This document shows positions 9,131 to 18,077 of a stretch of DNA of 53,863 nucleotides, one piece after another. The DNA is from Opitutia bacterium UBA4506. GTDB taxonomy: Bacteria > Verrucomicrobiota > Verrucomicrobiia > Opitutales > Puniceicoccaceae. A program made the translations under genes and the position numbers. Location: positions 1 to 53,863 of the forward strand of contig DGMY01000007.1 in assembly GCA_002388665.1 (NCBI GenBank), read 5' to 3'. Each line of letters opens with the position of its first letter. Within the stretch, counting starts at the first letter, position 1. The notes under the pieces are model-generated. The model ran no database searches and was not told the DNA's origin. It saw only the letters and a program-made list of their open reading frames with translations.

Positions 9131-10780
9131 ATGAAAGCCAAACAGCCAAATCCGCTAGCTGGGAAGACACCCCCGGAGTCCCTCCTCACCAATATCCCAC
9201 GTCTCGTCACCGAGTTCTACGCTGGCAAGCCGGATCCACATGAACCGACTCAACAGGTCGCGTTCGGCACATCAGGACATCGCGGCAGTTCGCTCAATCA
9301 ATCCTTCAACGAAGACCACATCGTCGCGATCAGTCAGGCGATTGCAGAGTACCGCAAAGGAGCTGGAATCGAAGGTCCACTTTTTCTTGGAATCGACACC
9401 CACGCGCTTTCCGAACCTGCTCAGGTAACAGCGATCGAGGTGCTAACTGCCAATGGCGTAGAAGTAAGATGCGATGCCAACGCAGGGTTCACTCCCACAC
9501 CTGCTGTCTCTTTGGCGATTTTAGAGTTCAATGCTGGAAACACTTCTTGCAAAGCCGACGGAATCGTGATCACCCCTTCTCACAATCCCCCCGATGACGG
9601 CGGGATCAAATACAACACCCCCAATGGAGGGCCAGCGGAGGCTTCGATCACTTCTCAAATTGAGAAACGCGCGAATGAAATCCTATCAAACAAGTTCTCG
9701 GGTGTCCGCCGACAGACACTGAGCAAAGCGAAAGCCGACGGTAAACTTCAGGATTTCGATTTTCGGGAGCTGTACGTCCGTAGCTTGGATTCGGTGCTGG
9801 ATTTCGAAGCGATCCGATCTTCGGATATGAAGATCGGTGTGGATCCAATGGGCAATGCCTCAGTCTCCTATTGGCCCCTGATCGCGGAACGCTATGGTTT
9901 GAATCTAGAAGTGGTCAACACATCGATTGATCCCTCTTTCCGGTTCGTCACCGTTGATTGGGATGGAAAAATTCGGATGGATTGCTCGTCACCCTATGCC
10001 ATGGCCGGACTGATCCAATGGAAGGATCGATTCGATTTGGCTTTTGCCAATGACACTGATGTGGACCGCCATGGGATCGTCACAAAGAGCTCCGGGCTGC
10101 TCAATCCGAACCACTACCTTGCGGTCGCAATCAATTATCTGTTCGCAAATCGTCCAGATTGGAAAGCTGGACTAGGAATTGGAAAAACCGTGGTCAGCAG
10201 CAGCATGATCGATCGTGTGGCAGCCCGTCTCGGTCAGCCTCTTGTCGAAGTCCCTGTCGGCTTCAAATGGTTTGTTGATGGTCTCTATTCTGGTGAACTC
10301 GGTTTTGGTGGAGAAGAAAGCGCGGGAGCATCCTACCTCCGGCGGGATGGATCCGTATGGACGACGGACAAGGATGGCCCGATTCTCGGCCTTTTGGCTG
10401 CGGAGATTACCGCGAAGACTGGAGAGGATCCGGGTGAACACTATCAAAAGTTGACTGCAGAATTCGGTGCCCCCGTTTACCAGCGAATTGATGCTGTCGC
10501 CACACCCGAAGAAAAGGCGAAGCTGAAGTCTCTTTCACCTGAGAAAGTTCGGGCAAGTGAGCTCGCCGGGGATGCAATCACATCCATGATGACCTCGGCT
10601 CCAGGAAATCAGGCGCCCATCGGAGGGCTCAAGGTTTCGACGGAACGCGGATGGTTCGCGGCCCGCCCTTCCGGTACGGAGGATGTTTACAAGATCTATG
10701 CCGAAAGTTTCGTCGACGCGGACCACCTCGTGCGAATCCAAAGCGAAGCCAGTGAGATTGTAGCCGATGCGCTGAAATAG
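9131..10780 (+). CDS. pgm: Phosphoglucomutase, alpha-D-glucose specific
   Basis: Interconverts glucose-1-phosphate and glucose-6-phosphate in glycogen, trehalose and nucleotide-sugar metabolism; cytoplasmic. 549 residues, as expected for the Pgm (COG0033) type. Motifs: FGTSGHRGS (N-terminal), the phosphoserine loop TPSHNPPDDGGIKYN (Ser near 150), the metal loop DTDVDRHG (near 309), the sugar-binding loop GGEESAGAS (near 395) and the phosphate-binding loop RPSGTEDVYK near the C-terminus. All catalytic residues look intact. It is followed by a rho-independent terminator and is probably monocistronic. Confidence 0.96.
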   Translation: MKAKQPNPLAGKTPPESLLTNIPRLVTEFYAGKPDPHEPTQQVAFGTSGHRGSSLNQSFNEDHIVAISQAIAEYRKGAGIEGPLFLGIDTHALSEPAQVTAIEVLTANGVEVRCDANAGFTPTPAVSLAILEFNAGNTSCKADGIVITPSHNPPDDGGIKYNTPNGGPAEASITSQIEKRANEILSNKFSGVRRQTLSKAKADGKLQDFDFRELYVRSLDSVLDFEAIRSSDMKIGVDPMGNASVSYWPLIAERYGLNLEVVNTSIDPSFRFVTVDWDGKIRMDCSSPYAMAGLIQWKDRFDLAFANDTDVDRHGIVTKSSGLLNPNHYLAVAINYLFANRPDWKAGLGIGKTVVSSSMIDRVAARLGQPLVEVPVGFKWFVDGLYSGELGFGGEESAGASYLRRDGSVWTTDKDGPILGLLAAEITAKTGEDPGEHYQKLTAEFGAPVYQRIDAVATPEEKAKLKSLSPEKVRASELAGDAITSMMTSAPGNQAPIGGLKVSTERGWFAARPSGTEDVYKIYAESFVDADHLVRIQSEASEIVADALK

Positions 10781-10837
10781 CGACGCTCGACTGCTCTGGT
10801 TTCGAGAGATTGCGGCCAGTAAGCCCATTCCCAATTG

Positions 10838-10880
10838 AAACAGACTGGGGACAGACTAGGTCCGTCCTCGGTCTGTTTTT
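10838..10880 (+). terminator. Rho-independent terminator after pgm
   Basis: AAACAGAC pairs with GTCTGTTT, with an inner GGGGAC/GTCC pairing, followed by five T residues on the + strand. It lies between the convergent genes ending at 10780 and 10948. Confidence 0.75.
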
Positions 10881-10947
10881 AATTCATTTGTGCCCCGCGC
10901 GAAGCAGCGAACCCGACCGCCCTATCCTATCGCAGAGACTACAAACC

Positions 10948-11550
10948 TCAATCAGGGCGTTTCATCTCGAATAACTCTTCCGTTCGGCAATACCAGTGAG
11001 GGGACGCCATCCTTCCGATTGGTCGATAGCTGTTCGGGTCCAGCCGATGACTCTCCGGGTCGAATATTCCATCGCGTACGTGAACACGTTGAACGATCCC
11101 AATAACCAAACGATTTCCACCGATCTCTAAAATGCTGTGTTTTTTGCACTCCAAGGCAGCCGGGCACTCCGCGATCCTCGGAACACGAACAGACTCCCCA
11201 GCCAATAAATTCAGCCCGCTATTCTCGAGTTCACTCTGATCGTGAGGCAAACTGGCCGCAGTAGCGTTCATCGCTTCGGCAACGGGCTCATCCACCAGGT
11301 TGATGACAAACTCTCCCCGCTCGCGGATGTTTAGTGCAGTGTCCTTAGGAACACCCGGCTCGCGGTTTCCCGGCGCGAAAGCGACAAGAGGAGGATTTGA
11401 ACCGAAAACGTTGAAAAAGCTGAAAGGTGCAGCGTTCACCACGCCCTCTGCATTGACAGTAGTCACCCATGCAATTGGGCGCGGAGTGACCAAGCTTGCT
11501 AGTATTTTATAGGCCTCACCGGCGTGCTCATCCATCAAATCAAATGTCAT
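10948..11550 (-). CDS. Flavin reductase-like domain protein (DIM6/NTAB type)
   Basis: 200-residue FMN-binding split-barrel protein of the flavin-reductase-like family. Typical features are the N-terminal RPIAWVTTVNAEGVVNAAPFS (about residues 24-44), FNVFGSNPPLVAFAPG, the KDTALNIRERGEFVINLVD segment and AALECKKHSILEIGGNRLVIG. Such proteins bind FMN and reduce flavin or serve as oxidoreductase components; the physiological partner is unknown. Same strand as the upstream GH2 gene but 236 bp away, with no recognised element in between. Confidence 0.88.
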   Translation of the reverse strand: MTFDLMDEHAGEAYKILASLVTPRPIAWVTTVNAEGVVNAAPFSFFNVFGSNPPLVAFAPGNREPGVPKDTALNIRERGEFVINLVDEPVAEAMNATAASLPHDQSELENSGLNLLAGESVRVPRIAECPAALECKKHSILEIGGNRLVIGIVQRVHVRDGIFDPESHRLDPNSYRPIGRMASPHWYCRTEELFEMKRPD

Positions 11551-11786
11551 ACCGCAGGACTAATCCATCGATCGCCATTTTTCCAGAATAGAACAAGGGC
11601 CTTCTGTCTTCCCTGTTATTCCCTCGAAATAGGATGAGCCCCAACGCACCTCCAGCCTACCGTTGACACCATAAGATCGAATTCAGCTCCGCCCTCCTCA
11701 CCTGAGCGCGATAGAATCCCAGTCAGGTCTCACCAGAGCGCAAGATGGGGACCCACCTGAACGCTTTCGCCCGGATGGGCTTGCCC

Positions 11787-14165
11787 TTACTGAGCGGACA
11801 AGTTCTGCAGCTGAGTGGGTAGACCTGGAACCGAAATACCGAGCGCACTAACGCCGTCGTTTAATTCAATCGAAATCTGCGCCCGTCCATTACAGGCACC
11901 AACCTTCCGGCTGGCCCGGGCACATCCCTGATTGTCGACCAGGCGTCCGTCTCCACTGATTGAGAAATGGTAGAAGTCTTTGGCATCGAGACACGGGACT
12001 CCGGCGGCATCGACAATCTGGCATAGCACCGTTGCAACGTCTTCTACCACATCCACTGAATCGATACGGATCGAAGCGGGGTCTCCCCAACTTTCAGTCT
12101 GGTAGCTTTGGACGATCTCATCTTCAACGTTTCCATGCTCGGAATATCCGACCGCCTTCAAGGAGAAATGCCCTGCGGGGAGATCGAGGCCCCATCGAAG
12201 ATTTGCCGCGGGAAAATTCTGGCTGTCGCGCTGACGACGACCCTGGCTTTCTCCGTTAAGAAAGAGTTCCACCTCGGGACAATTGGAGTAGACCTTGACG
12301 TACTTGCGCTCACCGGGCTTACCCCAACGAATTGGCCATGAGTGCCCGTAAATGTGAACCATAGGTTTGGTCGCCCAGTAGCTCTGAAAAACAAAATAAG
12401 ACTCCTTGGGCGTCATATCCCGTTCAAGGACGCCCTTCTGGTTCATGTACGGGACGGGGTTCTCGGGCCGAACGGGAGTGGAGAAGTCCTTGAATGGCCA
12501 CTGGGCGGCACCCGTTAATTCAGGCATCGTTTCCTGCTCCTTGAGATGCCAATCAACGAGATCGCAGAAATACGTCTCCGTCCAGTCGGTGTCTTTGCTC
12601 GCCCGTGCCTGTCCCCCTTCAAGAAAGTAGTCGCCGTCTTGTTCATCGGCACCTTGCCCGGACCGAATCTCTTCGAGCCCCTTCGCACTGTCTTCCGTGT
12701 GACGTCCAGCATGGCTATCGCCCCCCCACTCCACGTGAAGCACATGCTTGTGCTCTTGTGTGGCGGTAAGAGCAGCTTTTTTGTACTCGGTGTAAAGACC
12801 GCGGTACCAACCCGCCCAAATGCTGGGGGAATAGACATCCACAATATCAGCGCAAAAGGCACAGCGGCGGATCGCAGTTTTACGGGCCGGGTCGAGTTGA
12901 TGGGAAATGTCATTCAACTCGCTCATAAAGCTGCGAATAGCCTCTTCATCGAACTCCTCAAAATCCGCCGGCCAGTCGTTCTCATTCCCCAACCCCCAAA
13001 TGATGACGGAGGGATGATTGCGGTGTTGCCGGATCATGTTGCGCAGCATTCGCCGGCACATTTCACGGTAGCTCTCACTTCCAAGACCACCCCGGCACCA
13101 AGGGATTTCCTCCCAAACCAGAATCCCAAGCTCATCGCAGAGTTGGAGCACCAGCTCGGATTGCTGATAGTGGCCCAGGCGAATGAAGTTTACCCCCATC
13201 TCCTTCATCAGTCGGAATTCCTCCCGGATCTGGCTCTCGGACATGGCTTGAGCCACGCCAGCATGATCTTCATGGCGGTGAGTACCACGGAGCAATAACC
13301 GTTCGCCATTCAAAAGAAATGGGCCGTGCTCGACGAATTCGAAACTGCGGAAAGCAGTCGCAATCCGGCGTTCACTTGTTCCTGCCGAAGACTTTAACCG
13401 AATCACTGCCCCATAGAGTACCGGACTGTCTGGATGCCATAGGTCCGGTTCCTCAATCTTCCACGAAATGAGTTCCCGTTCACCCGGCCAAGCACTGGTA
13501 TTCTCCTTGTGGTCCGCAACAGTTACCCCCTGAGAATCTAAAAGAAGAAACTCCAGCTCCACAGGCTCGTCGGAGGAGAAACGATCGAGCTCAGCGTATA
13601 TCGACAGCTCCGCGCCATCACGACCCAGAACCGGCTCCAGTCGGACATCCGCCCAATCAATTGCCGGACGATAGACAAGATGCATCGGGCGATAGATACC
13701 GCCGTACAAATTAAAATCGCTGACGTCTGAAGGAATCGTCTCCAAGTCCCGGGTATTATCGCAGCGAATGGCAAGCGGAACGGGACCTTCGCCATATTTA
13801 GCACGGTGTGCCTCGCAGGCATCGGTAATGTCCACCATCCATTCATCGTAACCGCCGCTATGCCGCGCCACTTCCGTGGTGTGAACATACACGATGGCTC
13901 GCTGCCCTGTACCCTCGAAATGGAGACAGATCCGGCCATTCTCGTACGGCGAGTCGACCTCCAATTGAGTCCGGTACCACCCCGCGCCTTCGTAATAACA
14001 CCGGTCTGGATCCACAGAGTCTTCCGCATTCCAACAGTGAGGGAGAGACACCTCGGTCCACGGAAGATTAAAGTGATTGGTAAACTTGGCACTACGCCAG
14101 CATTCCCAGGGACCACCGAGGTCGTGCTTGGTAAACTCTAGTGTTGAAATGGATCTCTTGATCAT
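11787..14165 (-). CDS. GH2 family glycosidase (beta-galactosidase-like)
   Basis: 792 residues with GH2 architecture: N-terminal sugar-binding jelly roll (GPWECWRSAKFTN to FNLYGGIYRPMHLVYR), an immunoglobulin-like domain, then a TIM barrel with LRGTHRHEDHAG, FIRLGHYQQSE, the acid/base in IWGLGNENDWP and the probable nucleophile in HVEWGGDSHAG. C-terminal beta domains follow, including an Ig-like segment near the end. No signal peptide, so it is probably cytoplasmic and acts on imported oligosaccharides. Beta-galactosidase is the best guess; beta-glucuronidase or mannosidase cannot be excluded. A PEP-CTERM gene lies upstream on the same strand but is separated by a terminator. Confidence 0.92.
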   Translation of the reverse strand: MIKRSISTLEFTKHDLGGPWECWRSAKFTNHFNLPWTEVSLPHCWNAEDSVDPDRCYYEGAGWYRTQLEVDSPYENGRICLHFEGTGQRAIVYVHTTEVARHSGGYDEWMVDITDACEAHRAKYGEGPVPLAIRCDNTRDLETIPSDVSDFNLYGGIYRPMHLVYRPAIDWADVRLEPVLGRDGAELSIYAELDRFSSDEPVELEFLLLDSQGVTVADHKENTSAWPGERELISWKIEEPDLWHPDSPVLYGAVIRLKSSAGTSERRIATAFRSFEFVEHGPFLLNGERLLLRGTHRHEDHAGVAQAMSESQIREEFRLMKEMGVNFIRLGHYQQSELVLQLCDELGILVWEEIPWCRGGLGSESYREMCRRMLRNMIRQHRNHPSVIIWGLGNENDWPADFEEFDEEAIRSFMSELNDISHQLDPARKTAIRRCAFCADIVDVYSPSIWAGWYRGLYTEYKKAALTATQEHKHVLHVEWGGDSHAGRHTEDSAKGLEEIRSGQGADEQDGDYFLEGGQARASKDTDWTETYFCDLVDWHLKEQETMPELTGAAQWPFKDFSTPVRPENPVPYMNQKGVLERDMTPKESYFVFQSYWATKPMVHIYGHSWPIRWGKPGERKYVKVYSNCPEVELFLNGESQGRRQRDSQNFPAANLRWGLDLPAGHFSLKAVGYSEHGNVEDEIVQSYQTESWGDPASIRIDSVDVVEDVATVLCQIVDAAGVPCLDAKDFYHFSISGDGRLVDNQGCARASRKVGACNGRAQISIELNDGVSALGISVPGLPTQLQNLSAQ

Positions 14166-14184
14166 AACGGGCGACGGTTCAAAA

Positions 14185-14220
14185 TGAAAACGGATGGCTC
14201 TCCCTCACGAGAGCCATCCG
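14185..14220 (-). terminator. Strong rho-independent terminator
   Basis: Perfect 12-bp stem, CGGATGGCTCTC (14191-14202) with GAGAGCCATCCG (14209-14220), 6-nt loop, followed on the minus strand by TTTTCATTTTG. It ends the PEP-CTERM transcript just before the GH2 start at 14165. Confidence 0.9.
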
Positions 14221-14249
14221 CTAAAATAAGCTGTCAGACCTACGAAAAG

Positions 14250-15239
14250 CTACTTGCGGGAGCGGCGGGCGAAACCGACAATTCCCAAAGCAAACAGAGC
14301 CATGGAGAAGTAAGACGGCTCGGGAACCACAGTCAAACTTCCGGTACCTCCATCGGCGAAATAGGAATCGTAGGTACTATTCAGTTCAGCAAAGGTATAC
14401 GTGCCTGCGGCTAAAGCGCTTCCTCCGATATCAATCGAACCAAAAGTGTGATCCTGATCGAGGGTCATGATACCGCTCATCGAAAGATACTTGGTCGGGT
14501 TGTAGATGTCGTAGTCCGCATCAAAATTGATTCCCGTATCGATCGAAACGCTCGAATTTCCGAGAGAACCATCGCCGGTAGCGAAGAAACCGACTGGGAT
14601 CTCAGACAGGTATTGTTCCACGTCCCAGACTCCATTAAAGCTGTTGAAAGAACTGGAAATGGTCAAAGCATCACTCCCTCCCAAGATCACATTGAATACG
14701 CTACTGCCGGTGATCGAAGCCGAAATGGTGGCCCGACGGTAGCTGGAGCCAGTTGCGTTGTAACCCGAATCTGAAAGCAATGTGATCGAACCCGCAATGT
14801 AAGAGGTCGTGATCGATGGTTGCCCATGAGTGATCGTCCCACCGTCCAGGATCAGATCATTAATCGTGAATACCCGGTTCGCTCCACTCGGCTTAAGAAG
14901 AAGCTGACCACCCGCCTGAATCGTCAGAGATTTCCCGTTAAAAGTGGAAGAAGAGGTCGGCGTTCTTAGTGTAAAGCCGGCGTTCACATAATCATTGGTC
15001 CCACTCGCCGCCAAACCGTCGCTCCAAATGAAATCGCCACCCGAAGTAGCCTGGTTCCAGTTGATACCCGCTTCCAAACTAACCTCTTGGGTCACTATTG
15101 CGGACTGGAGAAATGGACCAACAAGGGCTCCAGCGGCGATTGCCAGAGAGGAAAGTGGCTTGATCGCCTTTCTCGCCAAGGAAGGAAGCTGGGCGGACAA
15201 TGCTTGGTCCGTTGAAGTTTGCAAATTCGATATCGTCAT
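14250..15239 (-). CDS. PEP-CTERM sorted beta-rich surface protein
   Basis: 329 residues. A long N-terminal region precedes a hydrophobic export segment (LSSLAIAAGALVGPFLQSA, about residues 49-67). The body is Ser/Thr/Gly-rich and resembles passenger repeats of autotransporter-associated beta-strand type (LILDGGTITHG, GGSDALTISSSFNSFNGVWD). It ends in VVPEPSYFSMALFALGIVG and RRSRK, a classical PEP-CTERM tail for exosortase-dependent sorting. Function is unknown; surface or exopolysaccharide-associated location is expected from the tail. A strong terminator follows. It is divergent from the beta-helix gene at 15635. Confidence 0.82.
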   Translation of the reverse strand: MTISNLQTSTDQALSAQLPSLARKAIKPLSSLAIAAGALVGPFLQSAIVTQEVSLEAGINWNQATSGGDFIWSDGLAASGTNDYVNAGFTLRTPTSSSTFNGKSLTIQAGGQLLLKPSGANRVFTINDLILDGGTITHGQPSITTSYIAGSITLLSDSGYNATGSSYRRATISASITGSSVFNVILGGSDALTISSSFNSFNGVWDVEQYLSEIPVGFFATGDGSLGNSSVSIDTGINFDADYDIYNPTKYLSMSGIMTLDQDHTFGSIDIGGSALAAGTYTFAELNSTYDSYFADGGTGSLTVVPEPSYFSMALFALGIVGFARRSRK

Positions 15240-15634
15240 ATTGAGGGGGCGGATAAGGGTTTATACGAAAATCGGCGCGCCAGCGTAATGGCTCACACAT
15301 CCTGATTCGAAGAATGCGATCACCCTAGCCATCGAGCTTTCCGGAAAAGAACGGCTTTCTTTTTTAACCTATTAGAACAAGCAGAAAAAACATCACTCGC
15401 GACGGAAAATTGGCACTTTCTCTATCCATCCGCCCCGACACCACTCTCTCCGAAAAAGATTCTGGCCGAGCAAAGGGTCTTTCGTCTCGGGCCGCTGGAA
15501 AGCGTCGCGAGTGAATAGCCCCCGGCAAACCGACCGGGACGAAGTGAATAGTTTAAGTAGAGCTTTCGTTCAGAAATCACCCTTGAATCCTACCATTCTG
15601 CTTAGAAGTCGTCCCCCTCACTCCATTCAATTTT
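15240..15634. promoter_or_regulatory. Divergent intergenic region
   Basis: 395 bp between divergent genes (minus-strand PEP-CTERM, plus-strand beta-helix protein), so promoters in both directions are expected. No repeat, RNA gene or convincing operator is seen. Exact promoter boxes could not be assigned. Confidence 0.4.
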
Positions 15635-17110
15635 ATGAGTTCATCCAGAGTAGCCACAACCCTCACCCTTTTAGTAACCCTCTTCTTCTCCCCCCTTCTC
15701 CACGCGGCTGACTACTACATGTCGCTCCGTGGTTCCGGAGAGAAATCCGGTACCGACTGGGAAAATGCTTTCCCTTTCGCGAAGGCGGACGAAGTCATCA
15801 ACTCTACAATGGAACCCGGTGACACCCTCTACCTCGAGGGGAACAATTACGGATCTTCGGTATTAAAAATTCGCTCCAGTGGTACGGCGGAAGAGCGGAT
15901 GGAACTGATCGGGGTAGACCGTGCCGTAGAGGGATTTCCCCGCCCGACTTTCATGGGTAAGAGCCGAAGCCTGAACGCGGGAACCAACATTCTCCTCGAG
16001 AAAGGGGCATCCTATTGGACCTTGAGAAATCTACAAAGCCACCGACGTGGTTGGGGCCTGAAAACACAGGGCGAAAACCAACGCCTGATCATCGACGGGG
16101 TCTACACCCACAACACGGTCAACGGATTTGGTTTTTACGACTGCGACGAACTGTATGTCGTGAACAGCAAAGCCGAACGATACACCCGCTATGGCTTTCA
16201 TCTCGCGCATTCCTGCGACAACGTAATTATTCGCCGCTGCTACGCCGATTGTACGGGCACAGGAGACGAGCCCGACCCCTCATGGTGGCGGGCCTCCAAT
16301 CCAGTCGGTTTCTACTTCCACACAGACCGCGGTAAGGACAATCCCTACAACACTCAGATCCTAGTGGAGGACTGTGTGACCCGAAACAACCGTGAAGTGA
16401 CCCCTCAAGCAGGAGACTTCGAACAGGGCGACGGGTTCATGGTGGAATTCCGCAATCGGGACCTCACCTTCCGCCGCTGTCTCTCCTATGACAATCAACA
16501 GGGTGCCTACGATATGAAGGGCGAAGAACAGGTATTCGAGGACTGTTTCGCGCTACGAAGCGGCAACGGTTTTAAAATCTGGAACAATGCGACCATGACC
16601 AACTGCATTGCGACTGGGACCCGGGGCAATACGGTCATGCTAATCGGCAAGAAAGACAACCCGACCCACATTCTCGAGGCAGAGTACTGCACGTTCAATG
16701 TAAGTTCCTACGGTGGCGGTGCGGGGATCTGGATCGAGCGCGGCAAGCGGGGAATCAACCAGGCGACTCTAGCGAACTCCTTAGTCACTCGCGCTGGAAC
16801 AAAAAGGGATTACAAAAAGTATTCTCTGGCCGGCGGATACAGCGGAGCGGGCGGAAACGTTGACCTGTTAAAAGGCACTCCAGACGAAAGCTATCGATTT
16901 GACGATACGGCAGACAGCGCGAATCCCCCGATGTACACCCAACCAATTGAACCTTGGCGCCCTTGGGCCGAACCCGAAACAGCAAACGCCTACGACAGCC
17001 TGCAGTTTGGCAAGGAGAAGGGATACAATTCTGAACGCACCCCAAGCCCTCTCCGCCTTTGGGCCGCCATCATCGACAAGGCAGATCGAGAACGACTTCC
17101 GATCAATTGA
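15635..17110 (+). CDS. Secreted right-handed beta-helix protein (lyase-like)
   Basis: 491 residues. Signal peptide (TTLTLLVTLFFSPLLHAA, mature start near DYYMS). It opens like pectate-lyase or disaggregatase-type helices: SGTDWENAFPFAKADEVINS, then GDTLYLEGNNYG. Successive coils follow with RNL, DNVIIRRC, RDLTFRRCLSYDN and FEDCFALRSGNGFKIWNN. Such proteins bind or cleave polysaccharides (PL families 1, 6, 9 and others). No catalytic triad can be assigned from sequence alone. The ATG at 15635 gives a complete signal peptide. Context with glycosidases and sulfatases supports a polysaccharide-degrading role. Confidence 0.8.
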   Translation: MSSSRVATTLTLLVTLFFSPLLHAADYYMSLRGSGEKSGTDWENAFPFAKADEVINSTMEPGDTLYLEGNNYGSSVLKIRSSGTAEERMELIGVDRAVEGFPRPTFMGKSRSLNAGTNILLEKGASYWTLRNLQSHRRGWGLKTQGENQRLIIDGVYTHNTVNGFGFYDCDELYVVNSKAERYTRYGFHLAHSCDNVIIRRCYADCTGTGDEPDPSWWRASNPVGFYFHTDRGKDNPYNTQILVEDCVTRNNREVTPQAGDFEQGDGFMVEFRNRDLTFRRCLSYDNQQGAYDMKGEEQVFEDCFALRSGNGFKIWNNATMTNCIATGTRGNTVMLIGKKDNPTHILEAEYCTFNVSSYGGGAGIWIERGKRGINQATLANSLVTRAGTKRDYKKYSLAGGYSGAGGNVDLLKGTPDESYRFDDTADSANPPMYTQPIEPWRPWAEPETANAYDSLQFGKEKGYNSERTPSPLRLWAAIIDKADRERLPIN

Positions 17111-17243
17111 AGCAAAAACCCATCCTTCTCTCCGCCGTCCAACTGGAGGTTAGGAAAGCAAGCGAGGGCACCTGCGGCCGCCGCTCTTCCTGTATTCTGG
17201 GAAACTATTCGTTGAAAGTGTCGGAAAATCAATTCCACTGACC

Positions 17244-17933
17244 TCAATCTTGGTGTGATGCGGCAATGAAGGTGATAATCAAAGACCAGAAGGAGGTCGC
17301 GAGTACAAAGAGAGGTATCTGCAGCATTGAGGGCAATGAGTAAATAATACTCACCGCGGGAATCCAGACTCCCCATCCAGCAATCACGGAGGGGAAGACC
17401 CGCGAACGGTAGAAATTCAAAGTAAATATCCCGCGCAACGCCTCTGGCCGGAAGCGTAAACGTCGCCATTCGTAAACCCACACGATAACTGCCGTTCCAA
17501 AAAGAGGCGAAAAGATAAACTGGTCCACGAGGACCTTTTGTATCAGCACGGACACAGATGGATCCGCACCGAACCAGATCGCCTGAACGCGATAGAAGGC
17601 ATCGATGATACATCCCAATACGCCCCAAAACGGAAATCCGAAACTGATATTTCGGATATTTTCCCTAGCTGGCTTTCCGTTTTGAAAGAGGACAACCTTG
17701 AGCAACTCAGGGAGAACTCCACCAGCCAAGCCAGTCGCGACGAAGGAAAATGCATAGCCATAGTGCCGTTTCCACTCGGCGATCTCTTCGAGCATGGATC
17801 GCGAGAGGTCATGATGATAATAGGCCAGTACTACCGCCAACATGATTGACCAGATCAATACCCCCGGCACTAAGTTCGCCCGAGCCGCCAATAAGCCGGC
17901 GTGAAAAGGAGAATTGGAAAAACTGCGTTTCAT
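17244..17933 (-). CDS. Mpv17/PMP22-like integral membrane protein
   Basis: 229 residues with about four hydrophobic segments. The C-terminal half follows the Mpv17/PMP22 pattern: FWGVLGCIIDAFYRVQAIWFG, LIQKVLVDQFIFSPLF (the K..xDQ..F.P element), WGVWIPAVSIIYSLPSMLQI and SFWSLIITFIAA. The eukaryotic family comprises organelle membrane channel-like proteins. Bacterial relatives are uncommon and uncharacterised. The start at 17933 is chosen because upstream codons look non-coding; an ATG at 17960 is an alternative. It lies 144 bp downstream of the AGCS symporter on the same strand and may be co-transcribed. Confidence 0.7.
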   Translation of the reverse strand: MKRSFSNSPFHAGLLAARANLVPGVLIWSIMLAVVLAYYHHDLSRSMLEEIAEWKRHYGYAFSFVATGLAGGVLPELLKVVLFQNGKPARENIRNISFGFPFWGVLGCIIDAFYRVQAIWFGADPSVSVLIQKVLVDQFIFSPLFGTAVIVWVYEWRRLRFRPEALRGIFTLNFYRSRVFPSVIAGWGVWIPAVSIIYSLPSMLQIPLFVLATSFWSLIITFIAASHQD

Positions 17934-18077
17934 ATACGTACAACCGATGATCTCGAGCATTTGGTTCGCGGACGGTAAGTTTGTCAATGCAACCGCCTGC
18001 GGGGTGCAGACCGGATTTGAATGGACAAGGTCTACCCTTCCCAATTGGAGGGACCGACGGGGATGCTCGCGGGGGCT

